A DNA stretch of 64,000 bases from Bacteroidota bacterium (GTDB lineage Bacteria > Bacteroidota > Bacteroidia > Cytophagales > Cytophagaceae), in contig JAEVZS010000007.1 in the NCBI GenBank assembly GCA_023392125.1, forward strand, positions 62,001 through 126,000. The letters run 5' to 3'. Both the position numbers and the translations under genes were made by a program. The notes beneath the pieces were generated by a model that was not told the DNA's origin, did not search any database, and worked only from the letters and a program-made list of their open reading frames with translations. Below are positions 46,225 to 54,527 of this stretch, piece by piece; the stretch's first letter is position 1, and every line of letters starts with the position of its first letter.

Positions 46225-46440
46225 CTATTGTTCACTATCGGATGTCTTTCCTTTTGCCTGTTCAATATCGTCACGATCTCTTAACTTTTTGTCGTCAACA
46301 TTACGATTCAGGAAACTGTTGATCTCGTCAAGATCATAATCCGATACGATCTCTCCAAATGTATTGATCTGGATATTGAATCCGTCCAGTTCCTTATTTA
46401 CTTTAGGCTTTTTCCCCTCTTTTTCTTTCTTCTTTCCCAT
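46225..46440 (-). CDS. Small charged protein of unknown function (71 aa)
   Basis: I do not recognise a named family. The 71-residue product starts with a lysine cluster (MGKKKEKEGKKPKVNK), followed by a short beta-like segment (FNIQINTFGEIVSDYDLDEINSFLN) and an acidic, polar tail. It has no signal peptide or membrane segment, so it is cytoplasmic. It lies between gltX (18 bases upstream) and the PAP2 gene (18 bases downstream) on the same strand, in a tight run that supports it being real. A regular ATG start and the INTFGEI-D-LDEIN pattern suggest a conserved small Bacteroidota protein. Confidence 0.75.
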   Translation of the reverse strand: MGKKKEKEGKKPKVNKELDGFNIQINTFGEIVSDYDLDEINSFLNRNVDDKKLRDRDDIEQAKGKTSDSEQ

Positions 46441-46458
46441 AGCGCTATTCGTTTACTG

Positions 46459-48000
46459 TTATACTTTTACCTGATCACTCAGCATAGCAATTGCTCTTTC
46501 GATTCTGTCTGCTGTCTCATCACGTCCGAGTACCTCGACTATCTCCATAAGATCAGGTCCGGCACCCTTACCCGTAATCGCCAGTCTCAGGGCCTGAAGT
46601 ACTTTCCCGATTTTCATATTTTTCCGTTCCAGTACAGCATTCAGGATATCTCTGGCCTTATCAGCAGTTGCTACATCTGTCTGAGCAAGTTCTTTGCCAA
46701 AGTCCGCTATAACTTCAACAGCTTCTGCTGTCCATTTGGATTGAACTACCTTGGTATCATAATCCGCGGGAGTCTCGAAAAAGAAAGAGGCCTCTTTCCA
46801 GAAATCGGCCGGAAATACGACCCTTTCTTTCATTAGTTCCACCACTTTTTCCGCTTTTTCCTCCCCTGCATTCATACCTCGTTGCTTTAGCTCCTTCAAA
46901 AGATAACCCGCCAGTTCATTGTTTGGTTTGGCCTTGATGTACTGCTGGTTAAACCACATGGCCTTCTGAATATCAAACTTAGTACCTGATTTACCGATTC
47001 TTTCGGCGGAAAAAGCCTCTATGAGTTCCTGCATGGAGAAAATCTCCTGTTGCGTACCCGGATTCCAGCCCAGCAAAGCAAGAAAATTGACTGCAGCCTC
47101 ACTCAGATACCCGGCTTCCCTGAAGCCTTTCCATATATCTCCGCTCTCCGGATCCTTCCAGTCGATAGGAAACACGGGAAAACCACCGGCATCGGCATCT
47201 CTTTTGCTTAGCTTGCCGTTTCCGTCCGGTTTGAGCAGCAAAGGCAGGTGGGCAAACCTCGGCATAGTATCTTCCCAGCCAAGGAAACGATATAAAAGGA
47301 CATGCAGCGGTGCCGAAGGCAGCCATTCTTCACCCCGGATCACATGGGTTATTTTCATCAGATGATCATCCACGACATTCGCCAGATGGTAGGTAGGCAT
47401 ACCGTCAGACTTCATCAGCACTTTATCATCAATCGCTGAAGAATGTACCATTACCCAGCCACGAACCATATCATTGAGACGAATCTCTTCTTTTCTTGGT
47501 ACTTTAAGACGGATTACATAGGGCTCTCCGGATTCCAGTCTGCGCTTAACTTCATCTTCCGGAAGCGTCAGAGAGTTTTTCATGGTCATCCGGGTGATCG
47601 CATTATACTGCGGTGTAGCCACTCTGGCAGCTTTCAGGCGCTCCCTCATGGCATCCAGCTCTTCAGCTGTATCAAACGCGTAGTACGCATTGCCTTCCTC
47701 CACGAGTTTCATGGCATACTGCATATACATAGGTTTCCGCTCCGACTGGCGATAAGGACCATAAGGACCACCCACCGCCGGGCTTTCATCCAGCTCTATC
47801 CCCAGCCACTGCAACGCTTCGAGGATGTATTCTTCCGTACCTGCTACAAATCTGGTCTGATCGGTATCCTCAATACGAAGAATCATTTTGCCTCCATGCT
47901 TGCGGGCAAACAGATAGTTATATAGTGCTGTACGAACTCCTCCGATATGTAACGGGCCTGTAGGACTTGGTGCAAATCTCAGCCTTACCTCTTTTTCCAT
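46459..48000 (-). CDS. gltX: Glutamyl-tRNA synthetase
   Basis: A 513-residue class I aminoacyl-tRNA synthetase that charges tRNA-Glu. The HIGH-type motif is PTGPLHIGGVRTAL (about residues 12-25) and the KMSKS-type loop is GKLSKRDAD (about 262-270). The C-terminal anticodon-binding domain ends at DQVKV. It opens the run gltX, 71-aa gene, PAP2, (GT39). The glutaminyl-type variant is not indicated. Confidence 0.96.
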   Translation of the reverse strand: MEKEVRLRFAPSPTGPLHIGGVRTALYNYLFARKHGGKMILRIEDTDQTRFVAGTEEYILEALQWLGIELDESPAVGGPYGPYRQSERKPMYMQYAMKLVEEGNAYYAFDTAEELDAMRERLKAARVATPQYNAITRMTMKNSLTLPEDEVKRRLESGEPYVIRLKVPRKEEIRLNDMVRGWVMVHSSAIDDKVLMKSDGMPTYHLANVVDDHLMKITHVIRGEEWLPSAPLHVLLYRFLGWEDTMPRFAHLPLLLKPDGNGKLSKRDADAGGFPVFPIDWKDPESGDIWKGFREAGYLSEAAVNFLALLGWNPGTQQEIFSMQELIEAFSAERIGKSGTKFDIQKAMWFNQQYIKAKPNNELAGYLLKELKQRGMNAGEEKAEKVVELMKERVVFPADFWKEASFFFETPADYDTKVVQSKWTAEAVEVIADFGKELAQTDVATADKARDILNAVLERKNMKIGKVLQALRLAITGKGAGPDLMEIVEVLGRDETADRIERAIAMLSDQVKV

Positions 48001-48045
48001 GAATTTTTATCCTTACTTAAGGGTAGATTTAATGATTATGTACTA

Positions 48046-48426
48046 TTATTTTACTGCGATACAGGATATCTCTACATTGACATCCTTGGGCAGACGGGCT
48101 ACTTCGACAGTCTCTCTTGCCGGAGCACCTTCGCCGAAATACTCCCCATAAACTGCATTAATCGCCTGAAAATTGTTCATATCTTTTACAAAGATGGAAC
48201 ACTTAACCACATGCGAAAAATTCATTCCTGCAGCAACTAATATTCCATTGAGATTTTTCATAACCCTGTGCGTCTCAGACTGGATATTGTCCAGCACCAG
48301 CTCACCGGTAGCCGGGTCAAAAGCGATCTGCCCGGATACATATAGCGTATTGCCGGCAAGTACCGCCTGACTATACGGACCTATCGGAGCCGGGGACTCG
48401 TTTGTGTTTATTATCGTCTTATTCAT
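48046..48426 (-). CDS. ridA: RidA-family enamine/imine deaminase
   Basis: A 126-residue RidA/YjgF protein. These trimers hydrolyse the reactive enamines left by PLP enzymes such as threonine dehydratase. Family motifs are PIGPYSQAV (about 17-25), YVSGQIAFDPATGEL, and the C-terminal PARETVEVARLPKDVNVEISCIA with the conserved carboxylate-binding Arg. It has a TATTTTTG box 27 bases upstream and is 45 bases ahead of gltX. Confidence 0.93.
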   Translation of the reverse strand: MNKTIINTNESPAPIGPYSQAVLAGNTLYVSGQIAFDPATGELVLDNIQSETHRVMKNLNGILVAAGMNFSHVVKCSIFVKDMNNFQAINAVYGEYFGEGAPARETVEVARLPKDVNVEISCIAVK

Positions 48427-48452
48427 TGATGATCTCGGATAGTTGAAGGTGA

Positions 48453-48460
48453 CAAAAATA
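48453..48460 (-). promoter_or_regulatory. Candidate -7 element for ridA
   Basis: TATTTTTG on the minus strand matches TAnnTTTG, 27-34 bases upstream of the ridA ATG. Confidence 0.4.
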
Positions 48461-48555
48461 GCAAAAAATGCATCGAATTTCGAAAACCCTGTTCATAATT
48501 TGCCTCAATATCCCCTCTCCTGCCTAAATCAATAGAAAACAAGCGTATGCAGTTG

Positions 48556-49152
48556 TTATTTGATGGTCAGATTCTCAGAAAATCTAAAAGCCACTTCTTT
48601 TACAGACTTTCGGCTTCTTTCTGCCTGCTCCCGTTTTTTCAATTCATCATTCAGCTGATCCGGGTCACCTTTATATCCGATTGCTACCATAGCAGCCGGA
48701 ATAAAGTCTTTTCCCAGCTTAAATGCCTCAGTCACCTTATTCATATCGAAACCTGCCATCTGATGAATGTATATATCCATGGCAGCCGCCTGTATAGCCA
48801 GTGCACTCATGGCCTGGCCGGCATCGTACATGGCATGCCTGTTTTCTTCTCCGGTTTTGGCAAATCGTGCACTGGCCAGCACCGCCATCAGAACCGGAGC
48901 TTCTTTGGCCCAGACTCTGTTAGCATCCGTAAGAAAACCCAGTAAAGTATCGAAGCCCGCAGGATCATCTTTTTTCGACGCGTACACAAAACGCCAGGGC
49001 TGCTCATTGAACGAAGAAGCAACCCATTGGGCCGAAGTAAACAGGACCTGTAAAGTATCCGAATCCAGCGGTTTCTCTGAAAAAGCTCTGTAACTGCGCC
49101 GTTTTAATATAGTCTCCCGGATAATTGTCTGGTTCGTGTTCATAGTTGGCAT
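48556..49152 (-). CDS. Nitroreductase-family flavoprotein
   Basis: A 198-residue FMN-dependent nitroreductase-like protein. Typical features are the RRSYRAFSEKPLD N-terminal motif (FMN-phosphate contacts), ASSFNEQPWRFVYA (about 42-55), the central AGQAMSALAIQAAAMDIYIHQMAGFD and the C-terminal GYKGDPDQL. Such enzymes reduce quinones, nitroaromatics or flavins with NAD(P)H; the native substrate is unknown. Either of two ATGs (49152 or 49143) could be used. It is monocistronic and close to the decayed repair gene downstream on the plus strand. Confidence 0.9.
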   Translation of the reverse strand: MPTMNTNQTIIRETILKRRSYRAFSEKPLDSDTLQVLFTSAQWVASSFNEQPWRFVYASKKDDPAGFDTLLGFLTDANRVWAKEAPVLMAVLASARFAKTGEENRHAMYDAGQAMSALAIQAAAMDIYIHQMAGFDMNKVTEAFKLGKDFIPAAMVAIGYKGDPDQLNDELKKREQAERSRKSVKEVAFRFSENLTIK

Positions 49153-49300
49153 TTATTCGAAGTTTAGATTATTATGCATTAGATTTTATTTTATCCTTTT
49201 GTCTGATATTCTGCACAGAAAAACTTGTTTAACTTTAATCCATGGAGGTCTGTTTTAGTTTGGAAAAGCCTCAGAGCTCCGGGAAATCCGACAAATTCAG

Positions 49301-49621
49301 ATGACACACTATACGCGCAAAGGTGCCTAATCGATCAAAGATATCCCGGAAGACATTATGATACAATGAGGGACGGGAAGAAACAGTTAATCTCACTGAG
49401 TGGCTGGCCGTTGATCAGAAAATATTACCCGAACATGTGCTCCGCCGGCTCGATCGCCCGGAATACATAAAACCTGTGGTATCCCGGCTCGATCGGCTGG
49501 ACAGACAAACGATTAATACCCGCAATGAAGCAAGTGAGTTTTGTAAAAGAACTATGTGAAGGAAAGCCCGACAAAAGAAACAGCTTACATCATCCGGAAA
49601 GCAATGCGGTCAATAGCAGGA
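49301..49621 (+). pseudogene. Decayed DNA-alkylation-repair (AlkD-like HEAT) gene
   Basis: Three pieces in different frames line up with the two ends of a DNA-alkylation-repair-type protein, as I recall that family. Piece one begins at the ATG at 49301 (MTHYTRKGA), meets a TAA at 49328 and continues SIKDIPEDIMIQ to a TGA at 49367. Skipping one base leads into an open frame from 49368 to 49559 (TVNLTEWLAVDQKILPEHVL... RQTINTRNEA). The middle of the protein is then missing. A third piece reads FVKELCE (about 49534-49554) and, in another frame from 49556, KESPTKETAYIIRKAMRSI, which resembles the C-terminal end of these proteins. So there are one stop, at least two frameshifts and an internal deletion of perhaps 100 or more residues. 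The family assignment is from memory of sequence patterns, not a search. Confidence 0.55.
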
Positions 49622-49654
49622 GAGCGGCCAAGCAGGAGAGAAACCAAAAAATAT

Positions 49655-49678
49655 AGCAGCCCCTCTGCCCGGGCTGCT
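49655..49678 (-). terminator. Terminator of the GH43 gene
   Basis: An 8-bp stem (AGCAGCCC / GGGCTGCT) with an 8-base loop, 10 bases past the GH43 stop. The minus-strand side continues ATATTTTTTGG, a good U tract. Confidence 0.8.
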
Positions 49679-49688
49679 GCAAGAGTTG

Positions 49689-52514
49689 TCAATATACAAA
49701 TACTTTACTTTTATCGACTATATATACCCCCGGATCAAATCCTCGATAGGTATTAAGACCTTTCTGATAGGTAATAGTAGCAACCAGACGCCCTTCAATG
49801 CTATAAACAGAAGCTTGTCCGGCAAGAGTGGCTTCTATATGAAAAAGTCTTTCTCCGCCATATACCTTTATTCTTTCGGCCCGGTTACTTTCGGTTTCAA
49901 TAGTCCCGGTCACCACATCATCCTTTACATACTCTACTATCTCAGCCTTAAACAAGTCTACCATACTTTCTTCGCAGGTAAAACCAAATTCCATGTCGTA
50001 AAGCGGAGCACCGGTATTGGTCACATTATAAGTATAAACCTGCCCGTTTCTGGCCGTTATAGCCGCATTGTACGTAAGGACATCACTTTTTCTTTTAATG
50101 GTGAGCTCCACATTTGCACCGGACATCAGCGACACAAAATCATTCCAGCTCCAGTCATATGAGTAGTTCAGACTACCGGCTACGTCCATTGCATAGGCAT
50201 CAGCCCGAAGCAGCATTGTCTGACCGCCGGAGATAGCCCGTATGATATAATTGTCCCAGTTGTCGTTACTAACCGGATTGCGATAATTATTGAATGTATA
50301 GATCAGCTCAAAGTCTCCCGATACCCCGATCGTCTGACTTCTTGCCACGTTGAAGCCAACTGTATAGGTTCCATCATCATTTACTGTACCCACACGCTGC
50401 CGCTCACCAATTGCACCAGCCGATATCTTTTTCACATCCAGATAGCAGGCTTCGCCTCCGAGATACACGATATAGTTGCCCGAAGGACAATTGGTCGCTG
50501 TACTGGTATACACAAGCTGATCGCCCACAAAGGCAAATACGTTGGCGCTGGTACCTGTTTTGGATATTTTGACCCGGACTTCCTTATTTTTATATACTTC
50601 CTTAAACTCCGTTTCCCAATTCCAGCCGTATTTATAATTAACAATGGAACCGGTAAAGGTTGAATTGGACCAGGCATCAGCACGCATATACCAGGTCTGA
50701 CCGCCACTTGTAAGAGCGATCGCCCAGTTATGCCAGTTTTCAACGGCCCGGGTATAGTTATCAAAGATATATTCAATCTCAAAATCACCGCTTATCTCCG
50801 TCCGGTGAAAATCACTATAGGCATCCCAGTCCAGACCGTAATCCGGGGTACCAATTACCAGACGCCCATTGTCATAATACGTCGTCCTTGCGATTGTCGT
50901 ACCGGTATGCTTATATCCCCACAGAGCCCGTTCATTGGCCGGGTTCATACCCGTAAAAGCCAGTGTGTAACTGGACAAGCCATCCATTAGCTGCTCGCAA
51001 AGTACACTATAAAAAGTTCCTGCATTGGTCGTAAGCGTAAGAAACTGGCTGCCATCTGCATAATCGTACGACCACGTACCACTATATGCCCCGGATAAGG
51101 AGCCATCCGCATTGATATACAGCTCCTGCTCCCGATTGGTAGCCAGATTGGCGTAATCGACCGCGTTGTGTGTAATCACACTATACCTGCCGGCAATATC
51201 TTCAGCAGCATAAGCTTTTTTTCCCAGGTCAAATCCTGTTCTGTACTCAAACGGAGCAGCCAGCGGCCAGCCTCTTTCGTTAAAAAATAACTGATGAACT
51301 TCCACATTATGGTGCACCGTACCATTGTCATACTTGGTATGGTAAACCAGATAAGCGCTTCCATCCTCATCTCTCAGTACAGAGTTGTGGCCCTGTGCCA
51401 CTTGCCCGATGTTCCACCAGTTATAGCGAAAGTTCTGCATTATGGGAAATCCATACTGCACATTATTGCCATAATTGAATATATAACGGTCAAAAACTGC
51501 ATTGTCTCCGCTTACATCAGTATAAATTCCATCAATGGTTTTCGAACGAAACACCCGCATGGTATATCCTCCCTCCGGCGAATAAAATCCGTGGGTGACA
51601 AACAGGTAATAGTATCCTTCGCCGTTCGTATCAGTCAGATACTGAATATAAGGACCTTCTCCGGAAACATAATAGCCTCCGCTCAGATGCACACCCATAT
51701 ATGGATCGTATCGCAATCGAGAACCGTTCCAGACTGTTCCATCCGCTGAAGCATTTGTAAATCCATAATTGTAGTGATAGTCACGAAGACCGGTGTTTTC
51801 ATCCAGCTTTAGCAGAAATACTCCCCCGGACCAGGAGCCATACACCATCCACAGACGATTGTTTTCGTCGTACAGTACCGAGGGATCAATACAGCTGCTT
51901 CCGTAGTCTCCATGCCAGCCACCGTTACGCAGATAGCGCACAGGAGTGGAGCTTAAGCCTGTCACGCGCTGAAAGTCTGCGTTGCCGGCACCATTGGACG
52001 CATTATCCATACCGGAATACACAACCGTGCCGGCATATTCATAGGGGCCTTCAATCCTGCTGGCGGTATGCATTACGACCGATGACAGCCAGTCATCACC
52101 ATTAACGGAAAAATAAAGGCACCATTTGTTCATCCTTTTATTGTAAATAATATCCGGAGCCCACAGATTGCCCCGCAGATCATTACTACTGGTATGCCGG
52201 GACCAGTCAGCCGCTGCCTTAAAAGCCTGCAGGTAGTTGGTCGTGACCACACCGTTGACCGAAAAAGCCGGCGTAAAGGGCGTCCAGTTGATCATATCCC
52301 GCGAATATGCCGCACCCAGCTGGGTTCCGAATATATAATAATATTTGGTACGGGTACCGGCAGCATCATTTTCCGGATACGAATTACCTCCTGCATCTTT
52401 ATAGACAATGATAATCGAAGGATCGTGAACAGCAACTGTTGAAGCATAACTGCTGAAATGTACACAACACAGATATATGATTGTGCAGAAAAAAACTTTA
52501 AAAATTTTATCCAT
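49689..52514 (-). CDS. Secreted GH43 arabinanase-like enzyme with T9SS-type C-terminus
   Basis: A 941-residue protein with a signal peptide (1-24). The five-bladed GH43 propeller spans about 26-430 with all three carboxylates: Asp31 (VAVHDPSII, base), Asp210 (SSCIDPSVLYD, pKa modulator) and Glu286 (SGEGPYIQY, acid). The pattern APDIIYN, FSVNGDDW and GVHLSGGYY points to the endo-arabinanase side of the family. A small beta domain follows (about 440-545), then two related sandwich modules (about 570-700 and 725-850), each with a DFEIEY/DFELIY strand, a W-x-N(Y/W) turn and SGGQT-(W/M)xLRADA. The last 75 residues (ERIKVYGGERLFHIEA... GVYIVDKSKVFVY) look like a T9SS sorting domain, so surface display through SprA is expected. 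It is monocistronic and divergent from the kynurenine operon. Confidence 0.9.
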   Translation of the reverse strand: MDKIFKVFFCTIIYLCCVHFSSYASTVAVHDPSIIIVYKDAGGNSYPENDAAGTRTKYYYIFGTQLGAAYSRDMINWTPFTPAFSVNGVVTTNYLQAFKAAADWSRHTSSNDLRGNLWAPDIIYNKRMNKWCLYFSVNGDDWLSSVVMHTASRIEGPYEYAGTVVYSGMDNASNGAGNADFQRVTGLSSTPVRYLRNGGWHGDYGSSCIDPSVLYDENNRLWMVYGSWSGGVFLLKLDENTGLRDYHYNYGFTNASADGTVWNGSRLRYDPYMGVHLSGGYYVSGEGPYIQYLTDTNGEGYYYLFVTHGFYSPEGGYTMRVFRSKTIDGIYTDVSGDNAVFDRYIFNYGNNVQYGFPIMQNFRYNWWNIGQVAQGHNSVLRDEDGSAYLVYHTKYDNGTVHHNVEVHQLFFNERGWPLAAPFEYRTGFDLGKKAYAAEDIAGRYSVITHNAVDYANLATNREQELYINADGSLSGAYSGTWSYDYADGSQFLTLTTNAGTFYSVLCEQLMDGLSSYTLAFTGMNPANERALWGYKHTGTTIARTTYYDNGRLVIGTPDYGLDWDAYSDFHRTEISGDFEIEYIFDNYTRAVENWHNWAIALTSGGQTWYMRADAWSNSTFTGSIVNYKYGWNWETEFKEVYKNKEVRVKISKTGTSANVFAFVGDQLVYTSTATNCPSGNYIVYLGGEACYLDVKKISAGAIGERQRVGTVNDDGTYTVGFNVARSQTIGVSGDFELIYTFNNYRNPVSNDNWDNYIIRAISGGQTMLLRADAYAMDVAGSLNYSYDWSWNDFVSLMSGANVELTIKRKSDVLTYNAAITARNGQVYTYNVTNTGAPLYDMEFGFTCEESMVDLFKAEIVEYVKDDVVTGTIETESNRAERIKVYGGERLFHIEATLAGQASVYSIEGRLVATITYQKGLNTYRGFDPGVYIVDKSKVFVY

Positions 52515-52721
52515 CGTGTTTTACCGGTATATTATACTATATAGTACTATACATGTGAAACTATCAAAAGGTAACATCAGAAATATTCTATTTTACCGGT
52601 AAACCGCTTTCCGGCTCCCCGTTTAGGTCATACAACTTATGCCAAGGATCATCCATTCTTTCCGCTGCTTTTTTTATATTGCTGCTTTTATGTTTTAATC
52701 CGGTATATCCAATAATACATT
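52515..52721. promoter_or_regulatory. Divergent promoter region between GH43 and the kynurenine operon
   Basis: This 207-base AT-rich gap must hold the promoters of both flanking units. It contains a palindromic TACTATATAGTA at about 52535-52546 close to the GH43 start, a possible operator. No consensus -7 box was found for either gene. Confidence 0.3.
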
Positions 52722-53246
52722 ATGGCAACACAACGACCATTCAGTTTCAAAAAATGGATTGATGAAAACAGACATCTGCTAAAGCCGCCTGTAGGAAACC
52801 AGCAGGTATACAAAGGCAATGACGATTTTATTGTGATGGTAGTAGGCGGTCCCAACAGCCGCAAGGATTTTCATTATAATGAAACAGAAGAATTCTTCTA
52901 TCAGCTCGAAGGAGATATCACACTGCGAATCATAGAAGACGGAAAAATAGAAGATCTTCCCATCAGAGAAGGAGAAATCTTCCTGCTTCCCAGAAAAGTC
53001 CCTCACTGTCCGGTACGGCCTGCCAATACCATAGGCCTGGTCATGGAACGCTATCGGGACGATAACCAGAAAGACGGCTTTATGTGGTTCTGCGAAAACT
53101 GCGGTCATAAACTATACGAAGAGTTTATCGAAGTCAAAGACATTGTAAAGCAGCTTCCGGAGGTTATGAATAGATTTTACGCCAGTAATGAGCTCCGGAC
53201 CTGCCAGCAGTGCGGAACAGTAATGGAAAAACCTCAGCCAGCCTGA
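52722..53246 (+). CDS. 3-hydroxyanthranilate 3,4-dioxygenase
   Basis: A 174-residue cupin dioxygenase that opens 3-hydroxyanthranilate to the semialdehyde that cyclises to quinolinate. The catalytic Fe ligands are His51, Glu57 and His95, with Arg47 and Arg99 for the substrate. The bacterial second metal site, a rubredoxin-like four-Cys cluster, is Cys124, Cys127, Cys161, Cys164. It starts the operon, and kynureninase begins 6 bases after its stop. Together with the next two genes it makes quinolinate from kynurenine. Known symbols for this enzyme are nbaC and haao. Confidence 0.95.
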   Translation: MATQRPFSFKKWIDENRHLLKPPVGNQQVYKGNDDFIVMVVGGPNSRKDFHYNETEEFFYQLEGDITLRIIEDGKIEDLPIREGEIFLLPRKVPHCPVRPANTIGLVMERYRDDNQKDGFMWFCENCGHKLYEEFIEVKDIVKQLPEVMNRFYASNELRTCQQCGTVMEKPQPA

Positions 53247-53252
53247 ATCAGT

Positions 53253-54521
53253 ATGACTACTGACAGAGATTTTGCTTTAGCAGCAGACAGAGAAGATACA
53301 CTCCGGACATTCCGGGACCGGTTTCATATTCCGGTTATCGGAGAGAAAGAATGCGTATACTTCTGCGGAAACTCGCTGGGGCTTCAGCCCAGAAGTACCG
53401 GAGAATATATCCGGCGGGAACTGGATGAATGGGGCCGCCTTGGTGTAGAAGGACACTTTGATTCCCGCAATCCCTGGCTGTACTATCACAAGTTTGTACA
53501 AAAGCAACTGGCCGAAGTGGTGGGTGCCCGGCCTGCTGAGGTTGTTGCAGCCAATTCTCTCACAGTCAATCTGCATCTGTTATTCAGAACTTTTTACCAG
53601 CCTGAAGGCAGAAAGACTAAGATTCTGGTAGAAGAAAATCCATTTTCATCAGACTGGTATGCCTTACAGTCTCAGGTTCAGCTACACGGACTGGAGCCGG
53701 AACAATGTATCATTGAACTGCAAAGCGACGACAACAGTCAGTATCTTTCTACAGAATCCATACTCCGGGCCATTGACCGGCACCATGAAGAGCTGGCCAT
53801 GGTTTTTCTTGGCGGAGTAAACTATCTCAGCGGCCAGGCATTTGATATGGCAGCTATTATCCGGCATGCCCACCAGTATGACATTATTGTCGGACTGGAT
53901 CTGGCGCACGCGGCAGGCAACCTGGATCTCAGGCTTCATGATTGGGAAGCCGATTTTGCTGTCTGGTGCAGCTACAAATATCTTAATTCCGGTCCAGGTG
54001 GCACTGGCGGATATTTTATCCATGAAAAACACGCTACCAACAAAAATCTGCCCCGGCTGGCCGGCTGGTGGGGTCACGAGGAAGAAACGCGCTTCCGGAT
54101 GAGCAAAGAGTTTGTTCCGGCTGGCAGTGCCGATGGCTGGCAGTTAAGCAATGCACCTGTGCTTTCTCTGGCAGCACAATGGGCCTCTCTGGATATTTTT
54201 CAGGAAGCAGGAATGACAAGGCTGCGACAAAAAAGCATTCGTCTGACCAGCTATCTTGAATTTTTGCTGCAAGAACTGATTCTGAAAACCGAGAACCCAT
54301 TCGGAATACGAATTATTACTCCGGCCAATCCTCAGGAACGGGGCTGTCAGCTTTCTCTGAAAATCGGAAGAAACGGCCGGGAGCTTTATCAGAAGCTGGG
54401 TAAAAACGGTTATATAGTTGATTTCAGAAATCCGGACATTATAAGAGTGAGTCCGACTCCGCTCTATAACCGTTTTTCTGAGGTTTATTCATTTGTACAT
54501 TTTTTAAAGGAGTTAAGCTAA
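53253..54521 (+). CDS. kynU: Kynureninase
   Basis: A 422-residue PLP enzyme (fold type I) that splits kynurenine or 3-hydroxykynurenine into alanine and (3-hydroxy)anthranilate. The Schiff-base lysine is Lys242 in SYKYLNSGPGG, and Asp216 in GLDLAHAAGN binds the PLP ring nitrogen. FCGNSLGLQP (about 38-47) is the conserved N-terminal motif. It lies 6 bases after the dioxygenase and 6 bases before the monooxygenase. Confidence 0.96.
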   Translation: MTTDRDFALAADREDTLRTFRDRFHIPVIGEKECVYFCGNSLGLQPRSTGEYIRRELDEWGRLGVEGHFDSRNPWLYYHKFVQKQLAEVVGARPAEVVAANSLTVNLHLLFRTFYQPEGRKTKILVEENPFSSDWYALQSQVQLHGLEPEQCIIELQSDDNSQYLSTESILRAIDRHHEELAMVFLGGVNYLSGQAFDMAAIIRHAHQYDIIVGLDLAHAAGNLDLRLHDWEADFAVWCSYKYLNSGPGGTGGYFIHEKHATNKNLPRLAGWWGHEEETRFRMSKEFVPAGSADGWQLSNAPVLSLAAQWASLDIFQEAGMTRLRQKSIRLTSYLEFLLQELILKTENPFGIRIITPANPQERGCQLSLKIGRNGRELYQKLGKNGYIVDFRNPDIIRVSPTPLYNRFSEVYSFVHFLKELS

Positions 54522-54527
54522 ATCGCG

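Noticed and set aside
49225..49470. An 81-codon plus-strand frame from 49225 as a real gene
   Set aside because: It overlaps the repair pseudogene in a different frame and its translation is not protein-like apart from the overlap.
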